Part shown: piece by piece, positions 36,180 through 45,900 of the stretch
Position numbering within the stretch: position 1 is the first letter of the stretch
Layout: each line of letters starts with the position of its first letter
Origin: Clavelina lepadiformis
Taxonomy: Eukaryota > Chordata > Ascidiacea > Aplousobranchia > Clavelinidae
DNA: 64,000 nucleotides
Assembly: GCF_947623445.1 (NCBI RefSeq)
Contig: NC_135244.1
Coordinates: 18,538,860 to 18,602,859 of the forward strand
Direction: 5' to 3'
Program-made: the position numbers and the translations under genes
The notes under the pieces: model-generated
Databases searched by the model: none
The model's input: the letters and a program-made list of their open reading frames with translations, nothing else
Told to the model about the DNA's origin: nothing

Positions 36180-37066
36180 CAATTTTGTTAACTGACTTTA
36201 ACTGGGAAATTGGGTATCAAGTAAACCAATTAAAAAGCAACAAATCACCAGGATATGATGATACACCGGCCTGGATACTAAAATATTGCAAATATGTAAC
36301 CTCTGAACCACTAGCACATACTTTTAACCAAGCCGTAAACGCCGGTATCTATCCACCAGAACTTAGAATAGCCAAAGTGATCCCTGTGTACAAAAAAAGA
36401 ACCAAAAATGATCTTAATAACTATCGAACAATTACTCCCAAGTTAAATAAAATATTTCAAAAAAATTTATACTGTGGACTTATATACTTCATTAATAATA
36501 ACAAAATTTGGCACAATAACCAGTTTGGTGAATAACCAGTTTACATGTGAATGGTGTTTCTTGACCTTGAAGCTTTTGATACTGTACCTTATAGGCAATT
36601 ACTTATGAAATAAAATTGCTATGGCAGGGTCAGTATTAGGGCCCCTGGTATTTCTGTTGTATATAAATGATCTACCCAACAGCACTTCCCATGGAACAAG
36701 ACTATTTTCTAGTGATACAGTGTTATACAATTTATATTTAAACATTGAAGAAATCAGAAAACAAATCACAATCGAACTTGATAAGGTAAAAATTTGGTAA
36801 AAATTAAAAACTTTCTTTAACTTATAATAAAACTTTTTTCATCATAATAACACCTAAAAACTGCAAATGGCAAGAAGTAAACCTGGCCATAAGTGGCAAA
36901 AAAAAGGAAAGAGCTACCAAAATTAAATATCTAGGCATAATACTAGATGAACAACTTAAATAAAATTATCATGTTGAAAAGCTTTGCAAAAAACTTGTCA
37001 AAAAAGTGCATTGTCTTGTACAAAATTCGACAATTTATTAATAAAAAGATTTTGATGATGTTAGAC

Positions 37067-37372
37067 CAGGGCTACTCAACTATTTTTAGCAAAGGTCCAG
37101 TTACAAAAATTCAAAATTTGCTTAGGTCTGTTATAACTGTCATGAAATAACTTACAGTCATACAAATGTATTAAAATACGGTATATAATATAATAATTCT
37201 CTGGATGGGTATTAATTTACCACTTACATACTCGCTGATTAATTGAATAAGCAGGAATAACAAAGCTAATGATGAACGATTTCATTCGCGTAAATACTGA
37301 GACAGATAAAGTTCGGATTCAACATTGAAAAGGTCCACATTCGGACCACGGTCCGCCAGTTGAGTAGCCCTG
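37067..37372. mobile_element. hAT MITE inserted in the LINE (306 bp)
   Basis: Ends CAGGGCTACTCAACT and AGTTGAGTAGCCCTG are perfect inverted repeats. The flanking 8-mers TGTTAGAC (37059-37066) and TGTTAGGC (37373-37380) form a target duplication with one mismatch. Sub-terminal sequences carry GGTCC/GGACC words. No transposase. It must be younger than the LINE it splits. Confidence 0.88.
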
Positions 37373-37413
37373 TGTTAGGCTATGGTCTAGTTTATAGTGC
37401 TTTACAATATGGT

Positions 37414-37545
37414 CAGTCAGACCTCGTTAATCCGGACCCCGAAGAATTGTAATACCCGTTATCTGACACAAAACTGCCGGGAGGGGTTTTCTTCCTATGA
37501 ATTTTACCCCTTTAATCCGGAAACCCCACTGTCCGACTCCGACAC
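37414..37545. mobile_element. Possible pogo/Tigger-like fragment in the LINE
   Basis: The segment begins CAGTCAGACCTCGTTAATCCGG, like pogo/Tigger termini, and ends in CCACTGTCCGACTCCGACA. It lies between two LINE pieces. The two ATCCGGA words are direct rather than inverted, so complete ends cannot be shown. Confidence 0.3.
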
Positions 37546-38434
37546 AAAAGTTTTGGAATAAATGTGCTAAATCAATAGCTATTCTGAATATATCTCAAAT
37601 CTACCTATTACAGACAAGCAAATTTATGCATAACTATTACACAAATCATCTTCCCCAAATATTTAATGACTATTTCAGCAAAATCTAAACGATACTCAAA
37701 TACAATAATAGATCATCACAGGGCAACTTATTCTTGCCCTGAACTAAAACTGTAAAAGGTAAAAAGAGTTAACATTTCGAAGGCCCAATTTTTGGAATAA
37801 ACTACCAAGCAATATGAAAAAATCAAGTCTCATAAATATTTCTCATATCAATTGAGAAGTGGTCTTGTGCAAGAGAAGTGCTGTTCGGCTAATTAGGTAA
37901 TAAATGTATGGTTATCAACTTCTTTCTCTGTCTCTGTTTTTATTTTATAGTATTATTTTAATCAATTGAATTTCAGTTTTTTATCCGTTTTAATCGTTTT
38001 TTTTTTTTGCAATAGAACCTGAGGCAGATGACCGTGAGGTCGTTTTGCTTATTTTAATCCTATTCGGAGGAATATCTGTATATTTTTGACAAAAATTTAT
38101 TTATCCGCGCCCCATGTACATTTTGCATTGACCAAAGCTATTTATATTTTTGATTTACAAAACTAGTCGGCACTCACACAATATCAGCCCTGTTGTCTTT
38201 CCATAGTTTTTACAAAAACTAGACCAGTTGCTACAACTTTCCAGTCTGGTATTGAAATACTTCGCTGGCCTCTAGGCACACGCAAAATTCCTGACTGAAG
38301 GCAAATAAGATTGTGCTGTCTAAAATGGAATAAACAAATTACATAACATGACATTTTACTGTCAGTTCATCATGCTCAACTGTAGTTTGAATTTTTTTTA
38401 TAAAACTTGCTTTTGTTGCAGGTTATGTCACAAA

Positions 38435-39187
38435 ATGTTGAATGCACATCGTAAAGTATATGCTGGAAAACGAAATTTGTTAACGCATGGTTCACTTTCT
38501 GATGTTTTCAGAGTGTTTGTAGCTGGAAGACGTTGGCAGGCAGAAGACTGTGAGCATCCAGATTTGTACAACAATGTGCAAGTGCCTGAAACTCAAAGAA
38601 CCTTGAAAGTGATGCCCAAAGTCCCTGATAAAGTACCTGTGGATCGAAGGCGAAAAAATTATTTGATCCGAGGGCCCTGTTTAGGGGAAAATGCTCAACT
38701 TATGCACGGACAGTTTGGTATTATTGCTCTAAAAGGAGGATTCTTAAAAAGTGGTCACTTTAACCTTATTCAACAAAAAATCAATCGAATGGTGAGAAAA
38801 AAGCAAACGCTTTATGCTCACTGGCGACTTGAAGCTCCTTATCACCCTGTCACACGACATCCGATTCAAGCTGTAATGGGAGGTGGAAAAGGAAAAATTT
38901 CTCATTACGTGACGCCAGTGAAAAATAGACAAGTAATTGTGGAGGTTGGTGGGAAGGCCCAATTTGTTGAAGTTTATCCCACTCTGAGAAACATTGCAAT
39001 GTTGCTGCCTGTTCCTGCAATCGCTGTTGACAACCAAATGTTGGAAGCCATGTATGAAGAGGAAAGACGTATAGAAGACGAGAATGAAAACTTCTTTACT
39101 TTTCGTGAAATTATTACTAAAAACATGCAGGGAATCCGGTCTAAAATTACCAAGTATGATTTTAGACATTTTGGTAAAATGCGTTAA
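38435..39187 (+). CDS. MRPL16: Mitochondrial large ribosomal subunit protein uL16m
   Basis: A component of the mitochondrial 39S subunit near the peptidyl-transferase centre and tRNA path; translated in the cytosol and imported. One exon of 250 codons (human protein 251). The L16 core is clear: IRGP at 78-81, FGIIALKGGFLKSGHF at 94-109, the stretch AHWRLEAPYHPVTRHP, and the hallmark MGGGKGKISHYVTPVKN at 148-164. GIRSKITKYDFRHFGK closes the protein. The N-terminal part is basic and serves as the likely import signal. The start at 38435 is the first Met after an acceptor-like TTTTGTTGCAG ending at 38421; no upstream cis donor was found, which fits spliced-leader addition. TMEM231 follows 333 bases downstream on the same strand. 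ATTAAA near 39372 may be its poly(A) signal. Confidence 0.96.
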   Translation: MLNAHRKVYAGKRNLLTHGSLSDVFRVFVAGRRWQAEDCEHPDLYNNVQVPETQRTLKVMPKVPDKVPVDRRRKNYLIRGPCLGENAQLMHGQFGIIALKGGFLKSGHFNLIQQKINRMVRKKQTLYAHWRLEAPYHPVTRHPIQAVMGGGKGKISHYVTPVKNRQVIVEVGGKAQFVEVYPTLRNIAMLLPVPAIAVDNQMLEAMYEEERRIEDENENFFTFREIITKNMQGIRSKITKYDFRHFGKMR

Positions 39188-39520
39188 CTCGACCAAGAAC
39201 TGTTTTGGAGTTGATTACATAATCAAATAGTTGCCTGATTATTTAAAATGTTTTTGCAAGTTTTCAAGATTTATGTATGTGAAAGAAATGCATGCCATTT
39301 ATTGTGTCATTGCCAACTGCTTTTTTACAAAACAAAAATTTTTCAAGTACATTTTGGCGTCCTACTTTGATATTAAATTTTCAATATACTTGTGATATGG
39401 TATTAACAAGAAACCAATATTGCTACTAGGTAATGCACCGTTGTTGACATTTTAACTATCTTGCTTTTCACAGTACTTTCTAGGTGATTAGGTTGTGTTA
39501 AATATTGTTAATGAGACAAA

Positions 39521-40450
39521 ATGGCCATATTTGAGATCTACTCCCACCCTGTCTATTACAGGTATAAAGCCAGCATCTGTACAAAGGCAACTTTGTACAT
39601 AATAGTGTCATTGGGCTTGACATTCATTCCACCCTTGCTAATTGCGTATCGGAGCCAAGGATTTTGGATGACAACCAATACCTACATGGAACAGCCAGAT
39701 GTTACATTCAAAAAACAACTTATGTTGATTTTAAACAAACCACAACCGGGAGAGTTTCTTGCCTGGAGCACATATTCTAACTTCAATTCTTTACTGGATC
39801 AAAACAGTCTTCGAATTCCTATCGTATCATCTGTTGAAAGTGATGTTAATGGGGATGGAAAATTTGATCAGTTGAATTTTACTGTGTCCATTCCGTTAGA
39901 ATCAACAGAGTCTATCACTTCTTTTGGGTTGCTGTTGATTTTTGATTACAAGTTGTACAGGATGTCAACTCTGCAAATGGAGACGCTTGCATACATCTCA
40001 CATTCTTCTGTGTCTGCTGGATCGTCATTTGTTACATACGGCGACTTAAGGTTGTACCAGAAAACTCCACTCAGACATCGTGGCGTGGATACAAGGTTTA
40101 ATACAACTATTGTTGACTCTGCTGATTCTTCTGCATCAACATATGATTTATCGACAATCTTCAGTGCTTATTCCCAAAGAAACCTCACGACTCAGTTTTT
40201 AAACAAATACCCTGTGTGGAAGTCTGGAAGAGGGGCCCAACAGCCTTTTACTATTGAAGTGATTATTTCCTACCCAACTGAAACCATCACATACCAGCCA
40301 GGCTTTTGGGAGCTCATTAAATGGGGATGGGTGCAGTATGTAACTATACTCTTGTTGTTTCTGTGGGTATTCAGAAAAATTAACATTGCTGTTTTTAGTG
40401 AACAGCTATTCAACACCGTTATCGTCCATCCCAAAATAAAACGACACTGA
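39521..40450 (+). CDS. TMEM231: Transmembrane protein 231 (ciliary transition zone, MKS/B9 complex)
   Basis: A two-pass membrane protein of the MKS/B9 module that gates membrane-protein entry at the base of the cilium. A single exon of 309 codons (human 316). It aligns end to end with vertebrate TMEM231: FEIYSHPVYYRYKA start, first membrane helix about 21-43 ending FIPPLLIAYRSQGFW, FLAWSTYSNFN, ESDVNGDGKFDQLNF, YGDLRLYQKTPL, and FSAYSQRNLTTQ. Near the C terminus YQPGFWELIKWGWVQYV leads into the second helix (about 270-283). The loop between the helices holds N-glycosylation sites, consistent with an extracellular or luminal position. An acceptor-like CTTTTCACAG ends 47 bases before the ATG. 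Poly(A) signal at 40598-40603. Confidence 0.97.
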   Translation: MAIFEIYSHPVYYRYKASICTKATLYIIVSLGLTFIPPLLIAYRSQGFWMTTNTYMEQPDVTFKKQLMLILNKPQPGEFLAWSTYSNFNSLLDQNSLRIPIVSSVESDVNGDGKFDQLNFTVSIPLESTESITSFGLLLIFDYKLYRMSTLQMETLAYISHSSVSAGSSFVTYGDLRLYQKTPLRHRGVDTRFNTTIVDSADSSASTYDLSTIFSAYSQRNLTTQFLNKYPVWKSGRGAQQPFTIEVIISYPTETITYQPGFWELIKWGWVQYVTILLLFLWVFRKINIAVFSEQLFNTVIVHPKIKRH

Positions 40451-40597
40451 TACAGTCTTTAATTCTTGTTTACAAAATGAATGGTGTACTGTGTAGAGGT
40501 TATTTTTGTAGCTTTTGTATGGTTTACATTTTATATTTTTATACTTTTTTATGTGCTTCAAGTTATCAATTATGGCACTTTAGTAAGTTTAGCACAA

Positions 40598-40603
40598 AAT
40601 AAA
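40598..40603 (+). promoter_or_regulatory. Poly(A) signal of TMEM231
   Basis: AATAAA about 150 bases after the TMEM231 stop codon, within an otherwise non-coding 3' UTR. Confidence 0.55.
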
Positions 40604-40675
40604 TTTTTGAACTACATGCACAAGTCTTGCTTAAATTTTGCGAAGTTTCGGGAATGTTTAAATTCATCAATGTGA

Positions 40676-42868
40676 TTTAGTACATCTCGAAAAGAAATTT
40701 TGCAGTGAAACTATCATCTCTTCATATGTGTGACAACTTGCTGTCACTAAATCCTTCACCAAATCCGATGACAGTTTAATGAAACGATGGAATTTTTGGC
40801 ATTTGAAAAGAAAAATTGGCCGGTACTAGTTAGTTTATCTTATCAATCAGGTAGGTCAGCCAGCTGAAGTTTCATTTCCATTTCTTTTAGACCTGCAGCA
40901 TATTTCGAATTTGGGAATTACCCAAAGCAATCGTTTAGCAAACGAGTTCCAAAAATCGCCTATATTTGTCCTACCATTGACACTCCAGAAACCCCAATGT
41001 GTTGAAGTTACAAAACGATTAAAAAAGATGTTTGCAAAGATAGATGTTAATGCGGTTGAAATTTACGAAATATTTAATCATAGCAAAACTCCTGGCCTGA
41101 ATGGCTGTGCGATTTCTATGTTTATAGATTTTTTTACTGCTCTTTTCCTCTTACTTCGGTGCTGCATGTTGTGTTTGGTTGATTGCGTCAAGTAGGCATA
41201 AGGTTGGGATCTTCAAAACAGAAATACTAAGACTCTTTACGTGTAAGTTACTAAACAATTTCCAAACAAGAAAAATTGTGGTAGCAAAGCAAATGTTTAG
41301 CACGCCTAGACCTCACAAACTCCAGAAAAGGCCGCACTTTCGCCTCGGCCTCCGATTTCCACCTATGAACTAGGTCGAGGCTGAAAAACATGTCCGCGAG
41401 CCACAGTTTGCCTACTTATGAGCTAGGTTATAGCCTTGGCCTTAGCCCCAAGGGTTGGCCGGTCTGTACTTCATGGCAGGATTCACCGAAATCTTGGTTG
41501 TGCATGCGTACAACAGCTATAGCCAAGTGTGCACCTCTTCAATCTTTCGAGTCTAGTGCATTCGACTATAGTGCACAACCATGTGAGATGCATTTGTATA
41601 CTAGACCCCTGCTACCCAAATTATGATGTAATTTGGTTGCGCACTTCTGCACTTGGCCCAATCTTTCTCCAGCAGTCGAGAACACTATAGGCCTAGGCTA
41701 TAGATCAAAACGGCAAAAACTTTACTTTTAAAGCAGTAACTTCCCAAAAATAAACCTTTTTGTCAAAACTCTGGGTCTAATATACAAGTGTACAACCAGA
41801 TGACGTCATAATTTGAGTAGCCGGTGTCTAGTATACAAAGGTATCCTGTGGCTGTGCACTTCTATATGAGACCCAAAACTTTAACTTGAAACAATTAAAG
41901 AAATTGCGAGAAATTGTTCTTCCCAAAAAGTTACACTCTTTTTCGCCCTGAAAATTCACCTTGTCAACTAAAAATCGGTTGAGGCAATCAAGAGATATGC
42001 GCAAATGTCCTATGTCTAAGTGCAAAATGTTGTACTTCGATTTCATATGTATTTGAAAAATTTTATTTTGTCCTTGGGAACAAATGGTAGTTAAAGAGAA
42101 AGGCAAGAATTTTTTTCCAAAAAAATGGGTTAAAAACGGTTTCAAGTTAGTGCTATTTAGTCTTCAGTTAAAGCAAATGGAAACTTTTCCTTTAATATTC
42201 TCTATTTTGTTAACTTGTTTCTCGAATAAGACGCTTGGCACTAATTTAAAATCGTTTTTGACCTAATTTGTTTTTGGAAACAAAACCCTTGCCCACTTCT
42301 TCACTTGCCATGCGTTCTCCAGTAGAAAATAAAACTTTAAATACATATGCCATAGAAGTACAACATTTTGCCCATAGACAATTAGACATGCATCAGCCGA
42401 CACATGCCTCATAAAGTGATACTGCGGTAGTAAAATTTGCAAGTTACCGGGTTATGGACGAATACAAATTGCAGTGTGGAACTTGCACACGTCTAAACTA
42501 AACTGTCTATTTAATAAAAAAGCAGTCTATATAAGCTGTTCAATTATACAAGAACAGAACTATAAATGAGTTGTTATCCACCCACAAAGTACCTGTACAA
42601 TTTTGATAACTATGTGCAATTGCACACATCTTTTTTAACTAAAAGTATGAATCGGTCGATTACTTTGCCAGCTTTCTGGGAGTCTGGCCTTACTACATCT
42701 TTATCATATCATTTCTTCTTTTGTAGTACATTGGCTAGACATAAAATGGTTAATTGAATAAATATGTTAAAGAATATAGGCTATATTTTTCATGCCTGTT
42801 TGACTGAAAAAAGTTTGTATTTTGTTTAGCTTCACAAGTTTTAAAATGTTGTGTGTTTATTGTTTTTA
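40676..42868. other. Spacer between TMEM231 and KANSL3
   Basis: No gene recognised. 41.2-41.9 kb is richer in GC, contains repeated GCCTCGGCC/GGCCTTGGCC-like words, and includes the foldback listed separately. The last 300 bases must contain the KANSL3 promoter. Confidence 0.35.
41568..41865. repeat. Foldback repeat with ~73-bp imperfect arms
   Basis: The arm at 41568-41640 (core GTATACTAGACCCCTGCTAC, then CAAATTATGATGTAAT) is the inverse of 41793-41865 (read on the minus strand GTATACTAGACACCGGCTAC, then CAAATTATGACGTCAT). Both arms also carry TGCACA words at the outer side. The loop is about 150 bases. It may be a foldback transposon or an inverted pair of a short repeat. Confidence 0.6.
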
Positions 42869-42908
42869 GGCTTCCGGCCTTACAATAGTAAAATATATAT
42901 CATTTGCT

Positions 42909-45900
42909 ATGTCACTTTTGGGTCTGGATCATCCATACGCACGTCATTGGTCAGAGCATTTCTTGACCAATACAAGCCATGTATTGCCCTTGAAGCAGCT
43001 TTTGCATTTGCATGAAGATGATATTGACTATTGCAAGCTCGAAAGGTAATCATGATTGACTAAGTACCAGTATGCATCACCGATTTGTTACATTTGATTA
43101 ATGCTAACAATAACAGCAAATTCGTGGTTAGAATTATTAATATTTAGTAACCAGTTGTAGTCAAATTTAAGTTTTCATCAAAACTCTGATCAGTAATCAC
43201 TGTTATGTACGTTTAGGCGTCAAAACAAGAATGCTAATGACCTTTCCAGCTCTGACGAAGAGGTATGATACACATCATTGGTGTTACGGTAATTATCGTT
43301 ATTCTTATACGTTGGTGTTATAATTTTAATCAGGTTGATGTGGAAACATTAACCGATACTCACCACACGATTGGGTCTGTCTCTTGGCATTGTGCAGAGC
43401 AGAAAGCTCGAATGCAAATGAATGAATGTGAGAGGCATGTTGCTAGCAATATAAAAGCGGGAAGCATTCCTGGCGAGGATCGTGAATGCTTTTGGGAAGA
43501 AAACATTGTTAAGTATGAATCGCCATTTTGCCAATCGCTACTTTATTATCTTTAGATTTAAGAATTTTTTGCTTTATGTATTTGTAGTTTAAGTAAGTAA
43601 GCTGTTTGTTTAACCTAATTATCACCATAATCATATATATTCTAACACTTGCTTCAGGCACCATTGGAGTGACACAGCCAAGAAATTGTTTAATCAAACG
43701 GTGAAAATTTTGCAAGATGAAAAACTTGCGCGACTAGCTTATAAGGGGGTGAGATATCTTTATTGATAATATTGCCTTGCATTTGTGCAACAGCCAAAAA
43801 TTATTGCAGAACATTCGAAAACATTTTTATACAATATTAGAATTCTATTTATGAAAAATTGTTTTAAAAGTCAAATTTCTTAGGCCGCCAATGAAATTGT
43901 TCAGCGTCGACTTTCCGTTGACAGATCAGCTTCTCGTCTTCGAAGTGCTTTAGCTAATGTTGACTGGCAAGTAAAAATGACACAGTGGCTTCATGCCTTG
44001 CTTATTGAAAATCTTCCCACAACCTTGTTGGCATATTACCTAGACATCATGCAGACATTAAGGTCAAAGGTGGGTAACTGCTGGAGTGAAAACATAAATT
44101 AATGATAGATAGTTTTAATATAAGATTAGTTTAGATGTGTAGTTTTAAAAGTTGTTGTTAGGGATGTGTCAAATGTTACGTATGAATATTAACCCTTTCT
44201 GCTACTCTCTTAAGTCCCAATCTTGTGAGCAGATTTTGGGCCAAATCTTTGTTTTTCTGTAAGAGTTCAACAGCAAAACTTTCTATTTTTGTTTGCTTGA
44301 AAGTAAGTACAGTCAAATGGTTGCGACAATAATTATTAATTTGTTGTGTGTGAAAAACAGATTGATTTTTTTTCATTCACCAGCTCGGTGACTCGTTTAA
44401 GCTTGATTGCCATATATATACTTAGTTAAAGCAAAGTAAGCACACTCAAATTCTCAAAATATCGAAATCTATTATTCAGTTTTTCAAGAATTCGATTCTT
44501 TTTCACCTTTGCGCATTCTTGCTTATTGTCGACTGGAAAATGGATATTTTTGTAATTCTGTGTTTTGTTGCAAGGTACCAACTCTCATTGAGAGAATGAT
44601 CATGCCCACTCGTGATTCAGGATCTGCATCTACAGAACGACTCAGCATTTTACTTAAAAGACCTTGGGATCCTGCTGTAACGGCTGTAGTGTCCAATATG
44701 AAACAGGCACTAAGTTTTTTTTATATTTTTTATTTTACACAACCACATTTTGAAATTTTTATACCATGTGCATCAAAATATGCCCGTGGATTGTTAAATA
44801 TTATCTTACGTTTTAGAAAATGAACCAGTCTGTCCTTTTCATCGTCGTGCAGTGCAGTGCATCACAATCATCAATGCCTGTCACTTCACGTAGACTTAGA
44901 TTTTGGAATTCACTTCTTAGTCAAATTGGAAAGGTGATGTGTACTGTTGGATGCACTTAACATCGCTAAATTTTGTGTTGTGTTGTGCTCTGTTAGTAAC
45001 TCCCATATTACTGTTGCTCTTACGATCGATATTCAATGTTTACAAAAATTTCTGCCCATGTATAGGTAGTACAAGTGGCTTCAACTTCAGATGATGGTGA
45101 CGGCAGCAGAGATAAATCTAATCCAACCGTTGAGGAGTTGGCAGATGATATGCTCTCCACAATCTGCAAGAAAGTTCATGAAATTTCTGCGCGTCATCCC
45201 CAGCGAAAGATAGTTCTTGTTGGTTGGCATGTTACCAGCTTGTTCAACTGCCATGTAAGGATTTTTCAATCTCTAGCCTTTGAATATCTTTCCTGTAACA
45301 TGTATTTTTTCTCATACTTCATTTTTTGATGTAAAAAATGAAAATCTAAATTTAGGTTTAGTTGAGTTCATCTAACACATTTATGTAGGTTGCATTGTTG
45401 GAAGAAGTCGCAGCTGTTATATGCCTGGGATTCCCTATATACACAATATTCGGCCAGAGAGGGGTAGGGCTATAAGTAATTGAGTATGCAGTATAAAACA
45501 AAGATAAATTAATCACTTTCTTTCATGGTAATTTAGTTTTACATTACTTCATTTTTTGTTTAATTAAATCGTACACTAATGTCAGGAAATAGACGATGTG
45601 CTTTGTGATGTCACCACGCCTACCCTGTTTGTGATCGGTGACCAAACGGTCTACTGCGGTGTTGAGGACCTGGAGGATGCTAGAGAGAAAACATTTACTG
45701 AGGCAATCACGTCATCAGTTGTAATTCACGGTGCTGACGATTGGCTTCGTGTTTCAGAAAATCGTAAAAGACGTTGTGCTGCGACCCAGTCAATGATAGA
45801 CAGGTAGGTATGTGATGGTTAAGCATCCATTTGTTCTAAATTTTGCTTGTTCAAAACTAATGTATCTAGATTCTACTGTAGATTATGCAATAGCCTGGAA

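Larger units (their letters stand above)
36180..37870 (+). mobile_element. Dead jockey/CR1-like LINE (reverse transcriptase fragment)
   Basis: A non-LTR retrotransposon relic, 5' truncated. The reverse transcriptase starts with KSNKSPGYDDTPAWILKYC and runs through NAGIYPPELRIAKVIPVYKK. It reappears in other frames as GSVLGPLVFLLYINDLPNST, then KYLGIILDE, and finally the C-terminal LNISQIYLLQTSKFMHNYY and a PIFGIN-type end. The YADD-type box reads SSDT instead, so the active site is lost. Stops and frameshifts are numerous (for example the stop after NNQFGE at 36533). A hAT MITE (37067-37372) interrupts it, and 37414-37545 holds another foreign-looking segment with two TTAATCCGGA words. Confidence 0.85.
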
